From positions 1-47,682 of the forward strand of contig JAPOQU010000018.1 in the NCBI GenBank assembly GCA_026710545.1: a DNA stretch of 47,682 nt. Reading direction: 5' to 3'. The stretch's first letter is position 1, and each line of letters starts with the position of its first letter. Of this stretch, positions 17,785 through 28,385 are shown piece by piece. The DNA is from Gammaproteobacteria bacterium. GTDB lineage: Bacteria > Pseudomonadota > Gammaproteobacteria > Eutrophobiales > Eutrophobiaceae. Made by a program: the position numbers and the translations under genes. Under the pieces are notes generated by a model. It did no database searches, was not told the DNA's origin, and saw only the letters and a program-made list of their open reading frames with translations.

Positions 17785-18192
17785 GCTCGGTTCACTGGTT
17801 ACGAGTTATCGAGATAATTATGTCATCTGCTGCTTGCTTTTCATAGCAAACGGAGTGTCAGGGATGAATGCAAATAGCTTGGAACGTACATTTTTCCGCT
17901 TCCGCTATAGACACCCGCCAATGGAATGTGGTATAAATCCGCTCCTTGACGCAATACTGCATTTGCGGACTGGTAAACGGAATGACGGTCCGTGTCTTCT
18001 TGAGGGTGATGCCCTGGAAATCCCTGTATTGAACTGCAAAGCGATTTGCCCGGCTTTGACGTAGATTGGTATTCGGCATTTTCGAAGCATCAACCTGTTA
18101 CGTTGCCCTCATGGAAACGGCTGCATAGCACGCCGTCTCGACCAGCCAGATCGCACTGAATTCTATAATATTAATACCTGGAGAGAGTGACT
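17785..18192. other. Intergenic region before the serine-cycle operon
   Basis: About 400 bases between the divergent aminotransferase and sgaA. No convincing ORF, tRNA or riboswitch core was found. It should hold the promoters of both units and perhaps a regulator site; the only strong element is the TATAAT at 18164-18169. Confidence 0.5.
18164..18169 (+). promoter_or_regulatory. Consensus -10 box upstream of sgaA
   Basis: A perfect TATAAT lies 24 bases before the sgaA ATG. No good -35 is seen 16-18 bases upstream (the region reads ACCAGC), which suggests activator dependence if the promoter is real. Confidence 0.45.
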
Positions 18193-19371
18193 ATGCCCGG
18201 TCGAAACTATTTACACATACCCGGTCCGACGATTGTGCCCCAGCGCATTCGCAATGCCATGGCGATAGAACAGGAAGACATGCGCGCAGCGGATTTCCCG
18301 GAATTCACGTTGCCGTTGTTTAACGACCTGAAAAAGATATTCAAGACGGAGACGGGGCGGATATTCATCTTTCCATCTTCCGGCACCGGGGGGTGGGAAG
18401 CCGCCATCACCAATACCTTGTCGCCCGGAGACAAGGTCCTGATGTCCCATTTCGGCCAGTTCAGCCAACTCTGGGTAGACATGTGCCGGCGCCACGGCCT
18501 CGACGTTCATGCCATCGAGATGGACTGGGGTGATGGTGTCCCCGTTGACCGCTATGCGGAAATACTGAAAGCCGATACCAACAAGGAGATCAAGGCTGTC
18601 TTTGCCACCCAGAATGAGACGGCTACGGGTGTGAAGAGTGATGTCCCGGGAGTACGCAAGGCGCTGGATGAGGCGGATCACCCGGCCCTGTTATTCGTCG
18701 ATGCGGTAAGTTCCCTGGGCAGCATGGATCTCCGCATGGACGAGTGGGGTGTGGACCTGGCGGTCAGCGGTTCGCAAAAAGGTTTTATGCTGCCCACCGG
18801 ACTCGGTATCGTCGGCGTCAGTGAAAAAGCCCTTGCCGCACGCGCAGACGCAACCTTGTACCGCACATTTTTTTCCTTCGACGACATGATCGGGGCCAAC
18901 GACAACGGTTTTTTCCCGTATACCCCCAACACTATCTACCTCAGAGGGTTGCGGGAATCCATCGACATGCTCATGGAGGAAGGGCTGGATAACGTCTTTG
19001 CCCGCCACACCCGCATGGCTGTCGCGGTGCGCAAGGCGGTGTCGGCATGGGGCCTGTCCCTGGTTGCAAAAGACGAGAACTGGTATTCCGATACGGTCAG
19101 TGCGGTACGGGTGCCGGAGGGATTTGACGGCAACGCAGTGGCGCAGCACAGTTATAAATATTACAACGTCGCCCTGTCCATCAGCCTCGGCAAGATTGCC
19201 GGCCAGGCATTTCGTATCGGCCACCTGGGTGACCTGAATGAAGTGATGGTCCTGACCCCGCTTAACGCCGCAGAAATGTCGATGAAAGATATGGGGATAG
19301 ACATTGAGTTGGGCAGCGGCGTAGCCGCCGCGCAGGAATACCTGCGCAACACCCGCCAGGCCCGCTTCTGA
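18193..19371 (+). CDS. sgaA: Serine-glyoxylate aminotransferase
   Basis: A 392-residue class V aminotransferase. It transfers the amino group of serine to glyoxylate, giving hydroxypyruvate and glycine, the entry step of the serine cycle. N-terminal HIPGPTIVP is the family start, IFIFPSSGTGGWEAA binds cofactor phosphate, LFVDAVSSLGSMD carries the pyridine-nitrogen aspartate, and GSQKGFMLP contains the Schiff-base lysine near residue 196. ATG 18193 is chosen over GTG 18187 because GGAGAG lies at the right distance. First gene of the operon; its stop overlaps the next start by one base (TGATG). The family assignment is strong and is supported by the five serine-cycle genes that follow. Confidence 0.93.
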   Translation: MPGRNYLHIPGPTIVPQRIRNAMAIEQEDMRAADFPEFTLPLFNDLKKIFKTETGRIFIFPSSGTGGWEAAITNTLSPGDKVLMSHFGQFSQLWVDMCRRHGLDVHAIEMDWGDGVPVDRYAEILKADTNKEIKAVFATQNETATGVKSDVPGVRKALDEADHPALLFVDAVSSLGSMDLRMDEWGVDLAVSGSQKGFMLPTGLGIVGVSEKALAARADATLYRTFFSFDDMIGANDNGFFPYTPNTIYLRGLRESIDMLMEEGLDNVFARHTRMAVAVRKAVSAWGLSLVAKDENWYSDTVSAVRVPEGFDGNAVAQHSYKYYNVALSISLGKIAGQAFRIGHLGDLNEVMVLTPLNAAEMSMKDMGIDIELGSGVAAAQEYLRNTRQARF

Positions 19372-20318
19372 TGAGTTTTACCCAGTACCCGCCGGCGCCG
19401 GTCCGGTTACAGCGCAGTGAACTTGCCGTACCCGGCTCCAACCCGGGCATGTTTGAGAAAGCAGCCCGGTCCGCTGCGGACTTCATCTTCCTGGATTGCG
19501 AGGACGCGGTGATCCCCGATGACAAACCCCAGGCCAGGAAGAACATCATCGCGGCGTTGAACGATATCGACTGGCAGGGTAAGACCATGTCGGTGCGCAT
19601 CAACGGTCTCGATACGCACTACATGTACCGCGACGTAGTTGATATTGTCGAGCAGGCCGGCGCCAGGCTCGATACCGTGCTCATCCCCAAGGTCGGTACC
19701 GCCGCAGACGTCTACATGGTGGATTGCCTGCTGACGCAGATCGAGGAGGCCATGGGGCTGGAAAAGAAGATCGGCATAGAGTGCCTGGTTGAGACCGCGC
19801 TGGGCGGGGCCAATGTCATGTCCATCGCGCAGTCCTCCACGCGCCTGGAGGCCCTGCACTTCGGGGTGGCGGATTATGCCGCCAGCATGCGGGCGCGCAC
19901 CGTGAACATCGGCGGCCTGAACCCGGATTACCAGTGTGACGGCGCGTTGGGCGACCAGTGGCATGCCGCGCTGGTGAACATCGCCACCGCGTGCCGGGCC
20001 TTCGGACTGCGCGCCATAGATGGCCCGTACGGCGATTTCAACGATCCGGACGGTTACGTGGCTGCGGCCAAACGGGTGGCGGCGCTGGGTTACGAAGGCA
20101 AATGGGCGATCCACCCCAGCCAGATCGAACTGGCCAACGACGTGATGTCGCCGCCGGAAGCCGAGGTCACCCGGGCCCGGCGTGTGCTGGAGGCATTGCG
20201 GGAAGCGGCCGCGCAGGGTAAGGGCGCGGCGCAACTGGACGGCAAGATGATCGACGCTGCCTCGGAACGCATGGCGAGGAATATCGTGCGGCAGGCGGAA
20301 TTGATAAACAAGAGGTAA
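19371..20318 (+). CDS. mclA: Malyl-CoA lyase (HpcH/HpaI citrate-lyase family)
   Basis: A 315-residue TIM-barrel lyase. In the serine cycle it splits malyl-CoA into acetyl-CoA and glyoxylate. [17 protein letters not shown] opens the protein, FLDCEDAV is the metal/acid motif near residue 40, then [17 protein letters not shown], and [10 protein letters not shown] with a magnesium-binding glutamate. [10 protein letters not shown] is the typical C-terminal barrel motif. Length is usual for CitE-like lyases. Citrate lyase beta or another short acyl-CoA lyase would share the motifs, but placement between sgaA and the malate thiokinase genes makes malyl-CoA lyase by far the best reading. Confidence 0.9.
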   Translation: MSFTQYPPAPVRLQRSELAVPGSNPGMFEKAARSAADFIFLDCEDAVIPDDKPQARKNIIAALNDIDWQGKTMSVRINGLDTHYMYRDVVDIVEQAGARLDTVLIPKVGTAADVYMVDCLLTQIEEAMGLEKKIGIECLVETALGGANVMSIAQSSTRLEALHFGVADYAASMRARTVNIGGLNPDYQCDGALGDQWHAALVNIATACRAFGLRAIDGPYGDFNDPDGYVAAAKRVAALGYEGKWAIHPSQIELANDVMSPPEAEVTRARRVLEALREAAAQGKGAAQLDGKMIDAASERMARNIVRQAELINKR

Positions 20319-20323
20319 AACTT

Positions 20324-21505
20324 ATGGAAATTCATGAATACCAGGCGAAGGAGATACTGACTGATTTCGGCGTGCCGGTCCCGAGGGGGGGATTGGCGTA
20401 CAGCCCGGAACAGGCGGTGTATCGTTCCCATGAACTGGGCGGTGATGCCTGGGTGGTCAAGGCGCAGATCCACTCGGGCGGGCGCGGCAAGGCCGGCGGG
20501 ATAAAATTCTGCCGGGACGACGATGAGATCTGGGCGGCTGCCGATGAACTGCTCGGCAAGCGGCTGATCACCAATCAGACCGGCAACGCCGGCAAGATCA
20601 TTCACCGGTTGTACGTCGAGGAGGCCAGTGAAATTGCCAACGAGTACTACGTCGGGTTCGTACTGGACCGGCAGAAGGAAAGGATATCCGTCGTTGCGTC
20701 ATCTGAAGGCGGTGTTGAGATTGAGGATATAGCCAGGGAAAACCCGGATTCACTGATTCGCGTCACTGTCGAGCCGGCAGTGGGGATGCAGCCCTTCCAG
20801 GCACGGGAAATCGCCTTCAAACTGGGTATCGATAAATCCCTGAGCAGCCAGGCGATTACGGCGCTGCTGGGTTGCTACCGGGCGTTCCGCGACCTGGACG
20901 CCACCATGGTGGAAATAAACCCCCTGGTCGTGACGAAGAACAATCACCTGCTGGCGCTGGACGCGAAGATGGGGTTTGATGACAACGCCTTGTTCCGGCG
21001 TCCGAATATTTCCGAGTTGCGGGACAAGTCCCAGGAAGATCCCCGGGAGATGAAGGCGGCGGACCGCGGCCTCAGTTACGTGGGCCTGGAAGGAAACATC
21101 GGTTGTATAATCAACGGCGCCGGCCTGGCCATGGCGACCATGGACATGATCAAGCACGCCGGCGGCGAGCCTGCCAACTTCCTGGACATAGGCGGCGGGG
21201 CTTCGCCGGATCGCGTGGCAAAAGCCATTAACCTGGTCCTGGGCGACAAGAACGTCAGGGCGATACTGGTCAATATATTTGCCGGGATCAACCGCTGCGA
21301 CTGGGTCGCCGAAGGGATCGTCCAGGCGGTGAGCAAGATTGACCTGGAATTGCCCTTTATCGTCAGGCTGTCGGGCACCAACGTGGAAGAAGGCCGGGAA
21401 ATACTGAAGAACAGCAATTTACCGATCATCATGGCGGATACCTTGCACGAGGCCGCGGACAAGGCGGTTGCCGCCTGGCAGGACTACGAAAAAACTCAGG
21501 CTTGA
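20324..21505 (+). CDS. mtkA: Malate-CoA ligase (malate thiokinase) beta subunit
   Basis: A 393-residue SucC-like ATP-grasp subunit. [12 protein letters not shown] is the family start, [16 protein letters not shown] is the nucleotide-binding loop, and [22 protein letters not shown] carries the metal ligands. The C-terminal domain contains NFLDIGGGA and INIFAGI-like [17 protein letters not shown]. With MtkB it makes malyl-CoA from malate, CoA and ATP. Succinyl-CoA synthetase is the alternative, but the neighbours sgaA, mclA, hprA and ppc identify malate thiokinase. It starts five bases after the mclA stop, behind AAGAGG. The overlapping end with mtkB's upstream frame suggests coupled translation. 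Confidence 0.9.
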   Translation: MEIHEYQAKEILTDFGVPVPRGGLAYSPEQAVYRSHELGGDAWVVKAQIHSGGRGKAGGIKFCRDDDEIWAAADELLGKRLITNQTGNAGKIIHRLYVEEASEIANEYYVGFVLDRQKERISVVASSEGGVEIEDIARENPDSLIRVTVEPAVGMQPFQAREIAFKLGIDKSLSSQAITALLGCYRAFRDLDATMVEINPLVVTKNNHLLALDAKMGFDDNALFRRPNISELRDKSQEDPREMKAADRGLSYVGLEGNIGCIINGAGLAMATMDMIKHAGGEPANFLDIGGGASPDRVAKAINLVLGDKNVRAILVNIFAGINRCDWVAEGIVQAVSKIDLELPFIVRLSGTNVEEGREILKNSNLPIIMADTLHEAADKAVAAWQDYEKTQA

Positions 21506-21516
21506 CGGGAAAAATC

Positions 21517-22404
<888 letters not shown>

Positions 22405-22474
22405 TTCTGTGATATAGAAATTACGAGAGCTATCCGTACCGGCAAAGCAAACTTACTTTGCACAAGGAATCAAC

Positions 22475-23446
22475 ATGAGTAAACCCAGAGTAATAGTCAG
22501 TCGTAAATGGCCGCAGGAAGTTGAAAGCAGGATGCAGGAACTCTTCGATGTGCAGCTGAATGAAGATGATACGCCCATGTCCGCCGGTCAAATGCAGGCG
22601 GCGCTGCAGAGTGCCGATGCGTTCTGCCCTACCGTTTCCGACAACGTAAATGCGGAACTCCTGTCCGTGGATAACCTGAAAGCCGAAATCATCGGCAGTT
22701 ACGGCGTCGGGTTTAACCACATCGACATTGATGCCGCCAGGACGCGCGGGCTGGTCGTGACCAATACCCCCGAGGTGCTGACCGACTGCACCGCGGACAT
22801 CGCCATGACCTTGCTGCTGATGACTGCGCGCCGCGCCGGGGAAGGGGAGCGGCACGTGCGCAACAGGGAATGGAGCGGCTGGCGTCCGACCCACATGATG
22901 GGCACAAAGGTGACCGGCAAGACCCTGGGCTTAATCGGCATGGGCAGGATCGCCAGGGCCATGGCGCAGCGGGCGTATCACGGGTTCGGCATGAAGATCA
23001 TCTTTACCGATCCGTATCCGCCGCCTGCTGAACTGGTCAGTGAGTTGCAGGCAGAGTCCCGCGCCTCGATAGAAGAGGTGCTGCAGGAAGCGGATTTTGT
23101 CTCCCTGCATTGTCCCGGAGGCAAGGAGACCTACCATTTAATCAACAGGGAACGTTTATCCATGATGAAACCGGGGGCGTTTCTCGTTAACAGCGCCCGC
23201 GGCGATGTCATCGACCAGTCCGCCCTGGTTGAAGCGCTCGATAACGGCACCATCGCCGGGGCCGGCCTGGACGTTTACGAGGGAGAACCGGCAGTGCCCG
23301 CAGCACTGTTGACCCTGGATAACGTGGTGCTGTTTCCTCACCTGGGCAGCGCTTCCAGGGAAACCCGGGTCGCTATGGGGATGCGGGTGGTAGAGAACCT
23401 GCAGGCATTTTTCAGCGGTGAGGCGCCACGCGACCGCGTCGTGTGA
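22475..23446 (+). CDS. hprA: Hydroxypyruvate reductase (D-2-hydroxyacid dehydrogenase)
   Basis: A 323-residue NAD(P)-dependent reductase that converts hydroxypyruvate to D-glycerate. The substrate-binding loop is IGSYGVGFNHIDIDAA, the nucleotide motif LGLIGMGRIARAMAQ (GxGxxG) near residue 154, then the catalytic arginine in LVNSARGDVID, the glutamate in DVYEGEP and the histidine in FPHLGSAS. AAGGAA precedes the ATG. A small hairpin (GCAAAG/CTTTGC, 22442-22461) sits between mtkB and this gene and may tune its expression. The stop overlaps the ppc start by four bases (GTGA). Glyoxylate reductase is the close alternative; operon context supports hydroxypyruvate reductase. Confidence 0.9.
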   Translation: MSKPRVIVSRKWPQEVESRMQELFDVQLNEDDTPMSAGQMQAALQSADAFCPTVSDNVNAELLSVDNLKAEIIGSYGVGFNHIDIDAARTRGLVVTNTPEVLTDCTADIAMTLLLMTARRAGEGERHVRNREWSGWRPTHMMGTKVTGKTLGLIGMGRIARAMAQRAYHGFGMKIIFTDPYPPPAELVSELQAESRASIEEVLQEADFVSLHCPGGKETYHLINRERLSMMKPGAFLVNSARGDVIDQSALVEALDNGTIAGAGLDVYEGEPAVPAALLTLDNVVLFPHLGSASRETRVAMGMRVVENLQAFFSGEAPRDRVV

Positions 23447-26223
23447 AACACGAGTCAAAATCCACCTTTGATTTCCCCGAGCAGTCCTCGGTAGCGGGAC
23501 TGGATTCGGCGGTTGCCAGTTATGCCGGCAACCTTATTGACCTGCTGGCGGAGTTGTTGCGCCAGGTCATCAGGCAAAGAAAACCGGAAATACTCCCGAT
23601 TTTTGATGGAGAACAGGTCCTGCCCAGGGATGACAACGAACTGTTGCTGGCCGGGTTACAGGCCTGGGGTATCTGGTTCCAGTTGCTCAATATCGCCGAA
23701 GAAAACGCGGCAATGCGCCGGCGCCGGGTCACCGAGAGTCTGCAGGGGCTGGAACATGTTTCCGGCACCTTCGCCAACGTGATCGCTCGGGCCGCGGAAA
23801 TGGGCCTGTCCCACCAGGAAGTCCAGCGCCTGCTGGACAACATGAAAGTAACGCCGACCATTACCGCGCATCCCACTGAGGCGAAACGCGTCACGGTGCT
23901 GCAGATACACCGGCGCATATACGTTCTCCTGTACCGCCTTGAGGCCACACGCTGGACCTCGCGTGAACGGGAGACCCTGGAAGAACAACTGCGCAATGAA
24001 ATTGACCTGCTCTGGTTGACCGGTGAACTGCGCCTGGAAAAGCCTTCCGTAATCCAGGAGATAAAATGGGGCCTGCATTTCTTTGAGCAGACCTTGTATG
24101 AACGCGTCCCGGAGACCCTGGATCGTTTGGACCTGGCCTTGTCCAGTCATTATCCCGGTATAGAATTCAGCGTCCCGCCGTTTTTCCGCTTCGGCACCTG
24201 GATAGGCGGTGACCGGGATGGCAATCCGTTCGTGAACAATGCCGTTACCCGGGAAGCCCTGTCACTGAACAGGCGAGCCGTCCTGTCGCACTACCGGAAG
24301 CAGTTGGAGCAACTGTTCCCGAAGATCAGTGTCTCCGTTCACGCGATCCACGCTCCTGCCGGGTTCATGAACCACCTGGAAGGCTTGCTGGACGCAAGCG
24401 GCCAGAGAAAAAAACTGGAAAAACGCAACCCGGGCGAGATCTTCCGCCAGTTTGTCTTCTGTATGCTGGAAAAGATAAAAAATACTGAGAAGAAAAGCAC
24501 CCTCAGTACGTTCAGTTATGATACGGCCGACCGGTTTATCCAGGATTTGAAAATTCTCGAACAAGGACTGGAACAAGCAGACTGCGCGCAACTCGCAAGG
24601 GCACAGGTAACGCCGCTGCGGCGCCAGGCCGAGGCGTTCCGGTTTTGTACGGCGCGCCTTGATATCAGGGAAAACTCCACGGTCATCACCCGCACCCTGC
24701 AGGATATATGGCGCTTGCGGCAGTGCCCCACTACCATTCCTGCGCAAGCAGGAATCCAGTCCCGGGAAGTATCGCCCCCCGCGCCGGATTCCGCCGCCTG
24801 GCTTGAATGGATACAGGCGGAACTGTCCACGCCTTTTGAGCGCCCCCCCCGCTTTTCCTTCAGCGACCGGCAAAGCGCCTCGACATTCGGCCTGTTCCAG
24901 TTGATTGCGGAGACCCGGCAGACCCTTGACCGGGAAGCCATGGGGGGATTCATCCTGAGCATGACCCGCTCGGTAGCGGATGCCCTGGGGGTTTACCTGC
25001 TCGCCAAGTACGCCGGCGTGTTTATCGACAGCCAGGCGGTGGAACTCTCCCCGTTGCCGGTGATCCCGCTTTTTGAGACCATCGAGGACCTGCGAGCTGC
25101 CCCCCAGATCATGCAAGCCCTGTTACAGACACCCGTCGTCCGGCGTAGCGTCAGGGAACAGGGCGGCATACAGGAAGTCATGATCGGCTATTCGGATTCC
25201 AATAAGGACGGCGGGTTTCTGACGGCCAATTACGAGTTGAGCCGGGTCCAGGTCGAACTGACCAAGGTCGGCGTAAAGTGCAAGACCCCGATTGTCTTCT
25301 TTCACGGCAGGGGCGGTTCGGTCAGTCGCGGCGGCGGACCCACCGACAGCGCCATTGCCGCACAGCCGGCAGGCTCCGTCAACGGCAAGCTGCGGATTAC
25401 CGAGCAGGGAGAAGTGGTCTCCTCCAGGTACGCCAACCACGGAACCGCCCAATATCAAATGGAGTTGCTTGCCGCCAGTGTCATGGATCACACCTTGAAA
25501 TCCATGACTGCGGAGCAGTTCAACCCCGAACCGGAATTTGAGCAGGCCATGGACGCACTATCCAGCCTGGCCTACACGGCCTACCGGAAACTGGTCGAGG
25601 AAACCGGCCTGGTCGATTACTACCATGCGGCAAGCCCGGTTCTGGAACTGGGTAAATTGCGTATCGGCTCCCGCCCGGACCGGAGGTTCGGCGCCAACTC
25701 GCTGGATGACCTGCGCGCCATTCCCTGGGTGTTTGCCTGGACCCAGAACCGCCACCATGTCCCGGCTTGGTACGGACTGGGCAGCGCGGTAGAGAACTTC
25801 ATCAAGGTCCGGGGACAGGAAGGACTGGAACTGTTGCGGGATATGTTTGATAACTGGAGCCTGTTCAGCCTGGTCATCGATGAGGTTGAAAAGTCCCTGG
25901 CTTTTGTGGATGCCGGCGTGATGCGCAGCTATGCCGACCTGTTAAACCAATCGGCGACCAGGGAAAAATTGTTCATGAAAGTCGTCAGGGAATACGAACT
26001 GTCCGCAGAAAAAATACTTCTCATAACAGGAGAGGCAAAACTGGGCGAACGCTTTCCCCGCTTCAGCAGGAAACTGGAACGCCGCGGCGATATTCTCAAA
26101 CAGGTCGGCCTGGCCCAGGTCGAACTGGTCAAACGGTTTCGTGAACAGGACAAACAGGCAGACCTGGTGGCGCTGCTGCTTTCCATCAACTGCGTCAGCG
26201 CCGGCCTGGGGTGGACCGGGTGA
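23443..26223 (+). CDS. ppc: Phosphoenolpyruvate carboxylase
   Basis: A 926-residue enzyme making oxaloacetate from PEP and bicarbonate, the CO2-fixing step of the serine cycle. The catalytic histidine is in TAHPTEAKR near residue 143. [39 protein letters not shown] and [11 protein letters not shown] are intact active-site motifs. It is about 40 residues longer than E. coli Ppc, partly because of an in-frame palindromic repeat at 24735-24760. By hand alignment, [10 protein letters not shown] has Phe where E. coli has aspartate-binding Lys773, and the end AGLGWTG has Trp where E. coli has Asn881. The start is GTG, overlapping hprA. Last gene of the operon. Confidence 0.95.
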   Translation: MKHESKSTFDFPEQSSVAGLDSAVASYAGNLIDLLAELLRQVIRQRKPEILPIFDGEQVLPRDDNELLLAGLQAWGIWFQLLNIAEENAAMRRRRVTESLQGLEHVSGTFANVIARAAEMGLSHQEVQRLLDNMKVTPTITAHPTEAKRVTVLQIHRRIYVLLYRLEATRWTSRERETLEEQLRNEIDLLWLTGELRLEKPSVIQEIKWGLHFFEQTLYERVPETLDRLDLALSSHYPGIEFSVPPFFRFGTWIGGDRDGNPFVNNAVTREALSLNRRAVLSHYRKQLEQLFPKISVSVHAIHAPAGFMNHLEGLLDASGQRKKLEKRNPGEIFRQFVFCMLEKIKNTEKKSTLSTFSYDTADRFIQDLKILEQGLEQADCAQLARAQVTPLRRQAEAFRFCTARLDIRENSTVITRTLQDIWRLRQCPTTIPAQAGIQSREVSPPAPDSAAWLEWIQAELSTPFERPPRFSFSDRQSASTFGLFQLIAETRQTLDREAMGGFILSMTRSVADALGVYLLAKYAGVFIDSQAVELSPLPVIPLFETIEDLRAAPQIMQALLQTPVVRRSVREQGGIQEVMIGYSDSNKDGGFLTANYELSRVQVELTKVGVKCKTPIVFFHGRGGSVSRGGGPTDSAIAAQPAGSVNGKLRITEQGEVVSSRYANHGTAQYQMELLAASVMDHTLKSMTAEQFNPEPEFEQAMDALSSLAYTAYRKLVEETGLVDYYHAASPVLELGKLRIGSRPDRRFGANSLDDLRAIPWVFAWTQNRHHVPAWYGLGSAVENFIKVRGQEGLELLRDMFDNWSLFSLVIDEVEKSLAFVDAGVMRSYADLLNQSATREKLFMKVVREYELSAEKILLITGEAKLGERFPRFSRKLERRGDILKQVGLAQVELVKRFREQDKQADLVALLLSINCVSAGLGWTG
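24735..24760. repeat. Small palindromic repeat inside ppc
   Basis: A 26-bp unit with arms ATTCCTGC and GCAGGAAT, of the type seen in dRS3-like intergenic repeats. It matches the copy at 45496-45521 at all but three positions. Here it is in frame and encodes [10 protein letters not shown] within a loop of the carboxylase. Confidence 0.75.
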
Positions 26224-26250
26224 GTCGGCAGTAAGCGCTTGTAAGGTCTT

Positions 26251-26280
26251 TTAACAGATGCTATTGTGGGTGCTTATAAA
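26251..26280 (+). promoter_or_regulatory. Candidate promoter of the phd-parE pair
   Basis: TTAACA at 26251-26256 and TATAAA at 26275-26280 have an 18-base spacer, 20 bases before the antitoxin ATG. Phd-type antitoxins usually repress such promoters. Confidence 0.45.
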
Positions 26281-26300
26281 AGCTCTTTGTAGAGGTGGTT

Positions 26301-26570
26301 ATGTCGATCAAATTTTCCGAGGACTTGGTTCCTTTAACTGATCTGAAGGTGAATCCGACGCGTGTGGTGAAGCATACGACTGAGGTGCACCGGCCTGTGC
26401 TGCTTACCAACCGCGGCCGGGGCGTGGCCGTGGTCCAATCGGTTGGTGATTATGAGAAAGCAGAGGAAGAGCGGGACTTCATGCGAGCGGTTGTCGCGGG
26501 TCTGTCGGACCTGGAGGCAGGGGATGAAGTATCTCTTGATGATGCCAGGACGCGACTCGGCTTGAAATAG
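26301..26570 (+). CDS. Phd/YefM-family antitoxin
   Basis: An 89-residue protein starting MSIKFSEDLVPLTDLKVNP. The N-terminal DNA-binding fold is recognisable in VKHTTEVHRPVLLTNRGRGVAVVQSVGDYE, the YefM/Phd signature in which the antitoxin binds its own operator. The C-terminal EAGDEVSLDDARTRLG would wrap the toxin. ATG 26301 follows AGAGGTGG; a GTG at 26295 is less likely. The toxin gene starts four bases after the stop, the usual antitoxin-first order. Part of the DNA at its 3' end recurs in the decayed copy at 28619-28645. Confidence 0.88.
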   Translation: MSIKFSEDLVPLTDLKVNPTRVVKHTTEVHRPVLLTNRGRGVAVVQSVGDYEKAEEERDFMRAVVAGLSDLEAGDEVSLDDARTRLGLK

Positions 26571-26574
26571 CGTC

Positions 26575-26901
26575 ATGCCACGGATGGTCATCACCTTTGC
26601 TGAATCCGCGCTCCGCGATCTCGAGGAGGCGCAGTCCTGGTACACGGAGCAGGGGGTGCCCGGCGTTGGGACAAGGTTGGTAGAGGAAGTGTTCCAGCGC
26701 GTCCAGGCTTTGGCTGACCATCCCGATATGGGACGGGTGGTACCTGAATTCGACCAGCCCTTACTGCGCGAACTCATCCATACGCCATTCCGTATTGTGT
26801 ATCGGCGTGACCCTCGGCGGGTCAGGATTGTCCGCGTATGGCGTAGCGAACGCCTGTTGCTGCTTCCCACAGATGGTGATGAAGGATCGTCAAACACGTG
26901 A
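26575..26901 (+). CDS. RelE/ParE-family toxin
   Basis: A 108-residue protein. ITFAESALRDLEEAQSWY is the ParE N-terminal helix pair, RVQALADHPDMGRVVPEF the middle loop, and FRIVYRRDPRRVRIVRVWRSERLL the terminal strands with basic residues. ParE members poison gyrase and RelE members cut mRNA at the ribosome; the ALADHPDMGR pattern is nearer to ParE. Paired with the Phd/YefM antitoxin four bases upstream. It appears full length. In the composite copy at 28442-28660 this gene has been deleted between two GGATGG hexamers. Confidence 0.88.
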   Translation: MPRMVITFAESALRDLEEAQSWYTEQGVPGVGTRLVEEVFQRVQALADHPDMGRVVPEFDQPLLRELIHTPFRIVYRRDPRRVRIVRVWRSERLLLLPTDGDEGSSNT

Positions 26902-26946
26902 GGACTGCGGACCAGGGATGGCTGTTCAAACTTTGGAGATATAACC

Positions 26947-27171
26947 GTGAAAGAGTACAGCTTTACCGAAGCCCGACAGAATTTCGCCTCGTTATTGGAT
27001 GAAGCGCGACAAAAGGGGGTGGTATGTATAAGAAAACGGAATGGTGAGGCTTTCTACGTCAAGCCTGCGATAACGAAAGAATCGCCGCTGGATATTGCAG
27101 GTATTGACCTTCAGGTTACCAGAAACGATATCGTTGATAGTGTTCGCAAAAGCCGGGAGCGTTTCGGCTGA
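26947..27171 (+). CDS. Second Phd-like antitoxin, no toxin partner seen
   Basis: A 74-residue protein. EYSFTEARQNFASLLDEARQKG is the Phd family opening (xTxxRxNLxxLLDxA), followed by VCIRKRNGEAFYVKPA. The start is GTG at 26947 with TTTGGAG nine bases upstream. It is only 19 bases from the end of the convergent DUF4143 ATPase gene, and no PIN, Doc or RelE toxin follows. It may be an orphan that cross-regulates the upstream pair, or the survivor of a second toxin-antitoxin module. Confidence 0.75.
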   Translation: MKEYSFTEARQNFASLLDEARQKGVVCIRKRNGEAFYVKPAITKESPLDIAGIDLQVTRNDIVDSVRKSRERFG

Positions 27172-27189
27172 TTCCGCGCCGGCATTGGA

Positions 27190-28344
27190 TCAAATGATGT
27201 CTCCATCCCAGAGTTGTTTGATAAAGGTTTCTGCCGGCATTACTTCAATGTCATCGCTCGTCTTACGCGCCCGGGATTCGCGACAAACGACAACCCGACG
27301 CTTGATACCCGGTTGGTCCGTAATGATAGTGCGCAAGCCTTTGAGGTGGTTGCTGTGAGTGTGTGTGGTGGATTTCGCTTCAATGGCAACCTGCATATCA
27401 CCCAACACGAAGTCCACTTCAATGCCGCTGGCGAGCCGCCAGTAAGAAAGCTCCACATCCGCCTCCTCGTAGCTCAGGTAGGCGGATAACTCGTGGAAGA
27501 CCCAGTTCTCGAATGCCTTACCGTAGTTGTCCGCCCCGGGCAACAGTTCACCGCGTCTCGCTAATCGATTGACAATCCCTGCATCGGAGAAATAAAACTT
27601 GGGCGCGCCGATTACGCGGCGTTTGGGCCGTTTTTTGTAAGCGGGCAGCCACTTCGCGAGCAGCGTGTCTTCCAGGATCTGGAAATAGTTCTTTACCGTA
27701 TGACTCGACACGCCGCAATCACGGGCAATGTTCGAAAAATTGATTATCTGGCCGTCACTGAGCGCAGCGATGTCCAGGAAGTCCGAGAACGCCGGCAGGT
27801 TTCGAACCTGTCCTTCTGCGGCGATTTCCTCTTTCAGGTAATCGGCAATATACGCATCCAGCATTCGATTGGGTCGGTTAGTTTGATATATGCGAGGGAG
27901 ATAACCGTGGTTCAGCATTCGGCCCAGGTCAAACTCACCGCCCAGCTCACTGGCAGACAGCCCATGCAGCTCGTAACGAATGGCTCTGCCCCCCAGCAGG
28001 TTGGCGGCGCCTCGCTTTACCTTGCGTGCGCTGGAACCGCAAAGCGCAAAGTGTAACCCGCGATTCTCGATAAGCCAGTGAACTTCATCAAGCAGCGCAG
28101 GAACCTTTTGAATCTCGTCGATAACAACCTGGCGCTTCGAGTCTGATGGCGTTATTTCGAGTTCTTCCCGGAGAAACTCGGGATGAGCGACATACCTGCG
28201 GAATTCCTCAGACTTTAATAAATCGACCCAGCGGGCATCCCTGTATGTCTGCCGTAGCAATGTGCTTTTTCCCGTCTGGCGAGGCCCCCAAAGGAAAAAT
28301 GATTCGGTTCCGGCTTCTGGCAAAGTGAGGTTTCGATTGAACAT
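27190..28344 (-). CDS. AAA+ ATPase with DUF4143 domain, second copy
   Basis: A 384-residue protein. Walker A is WGPRQTGKSTLL near residue 22, Walker B QVVIDEIQKVP near residue 74, with ALCGSSARKVKRG and a glycine-rich RGAANLLGGRA. The DUF4143 half has FSNIARDCGVSSHTVKNYFQILEDT (winged helix), FYFSDAGIVNRLA, and a nuclease-like tail GIEVDFVLGDMQVAIEAKST. It differs clearly from the ATPase at 1340-2527, so the two are separate arrivals. The ATG at 28344 is chosen because the in-frame TTG at 28353 falls inside the palindrome. It lies between ppc-phd-parE and their decayed copy. Confidence 0.88.
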   Translation of the reverse strand: MFNRNLTLPEAGTESFFLWGPRQTGKSTLLRQTYRDARWVDLLKSEEFRRYVAHPEFLREELEITPSDSKRQVVIDEIQKVPALLDEVHWLIENRGLHFALCGSSARKVKRGAANLLGGRAIRYELHGLSASELGGEFDLGRMLNHGYLPRIYQTNRPNRMLDAYIADYLKEEIAAEGQVRNLPAFSDFLDIAALSDGQIINFSNIARDCGVSSHTVKNYFQILEDTLLAKWLPAYKKRPKRRVIGAPKFYFSDAGIVNRLARRGELLPGADNYGKAFENWVFHELSAYLSYEEADVELSYWRLASGIEVDFVLGDMQVAIEAKSTTHTHSNHLKGLRTIITDQPGIKRRVVVCRESRARKTSDDIEVMPAETFIKQLWDGDII

Positions 28345-28348
28345 AAAG

Positions 28349-28372
28349 TTCAATCTATCATGATAGTTTGAA
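28349..28372. promoter_or_regulatory. 24-bp near-perfect palindrome upstream of the second ATPase
   Basis: The site has the core CTATCATGATAG and outer arms TTCAA/TTGAA, with a single mismatched pair. It ends four bases before the ATG. On the minus strand a consensus-like -35 TTGACT lies at 28384-28379, so a -10 would fall within the palindrome. This parallels the first ATPase gene. Operator function is inferred. Confidence 0.65.
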
Positions 28373-28385
28373 TAATCAAGTCAAA

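Noticed and set aside
17858..18093. Small frames on both strands between the aminotransferase and sgaA
   Set aside because: No ribosome-binding site or recognisable domain, and competing frames of equal length on each strand.
17785..18192. Glycine or other riboswitch before the serine-cycle operon
   Set aside because: No conserved aptamer core or paired glycine-type motif was found; only a -10 box stands out.
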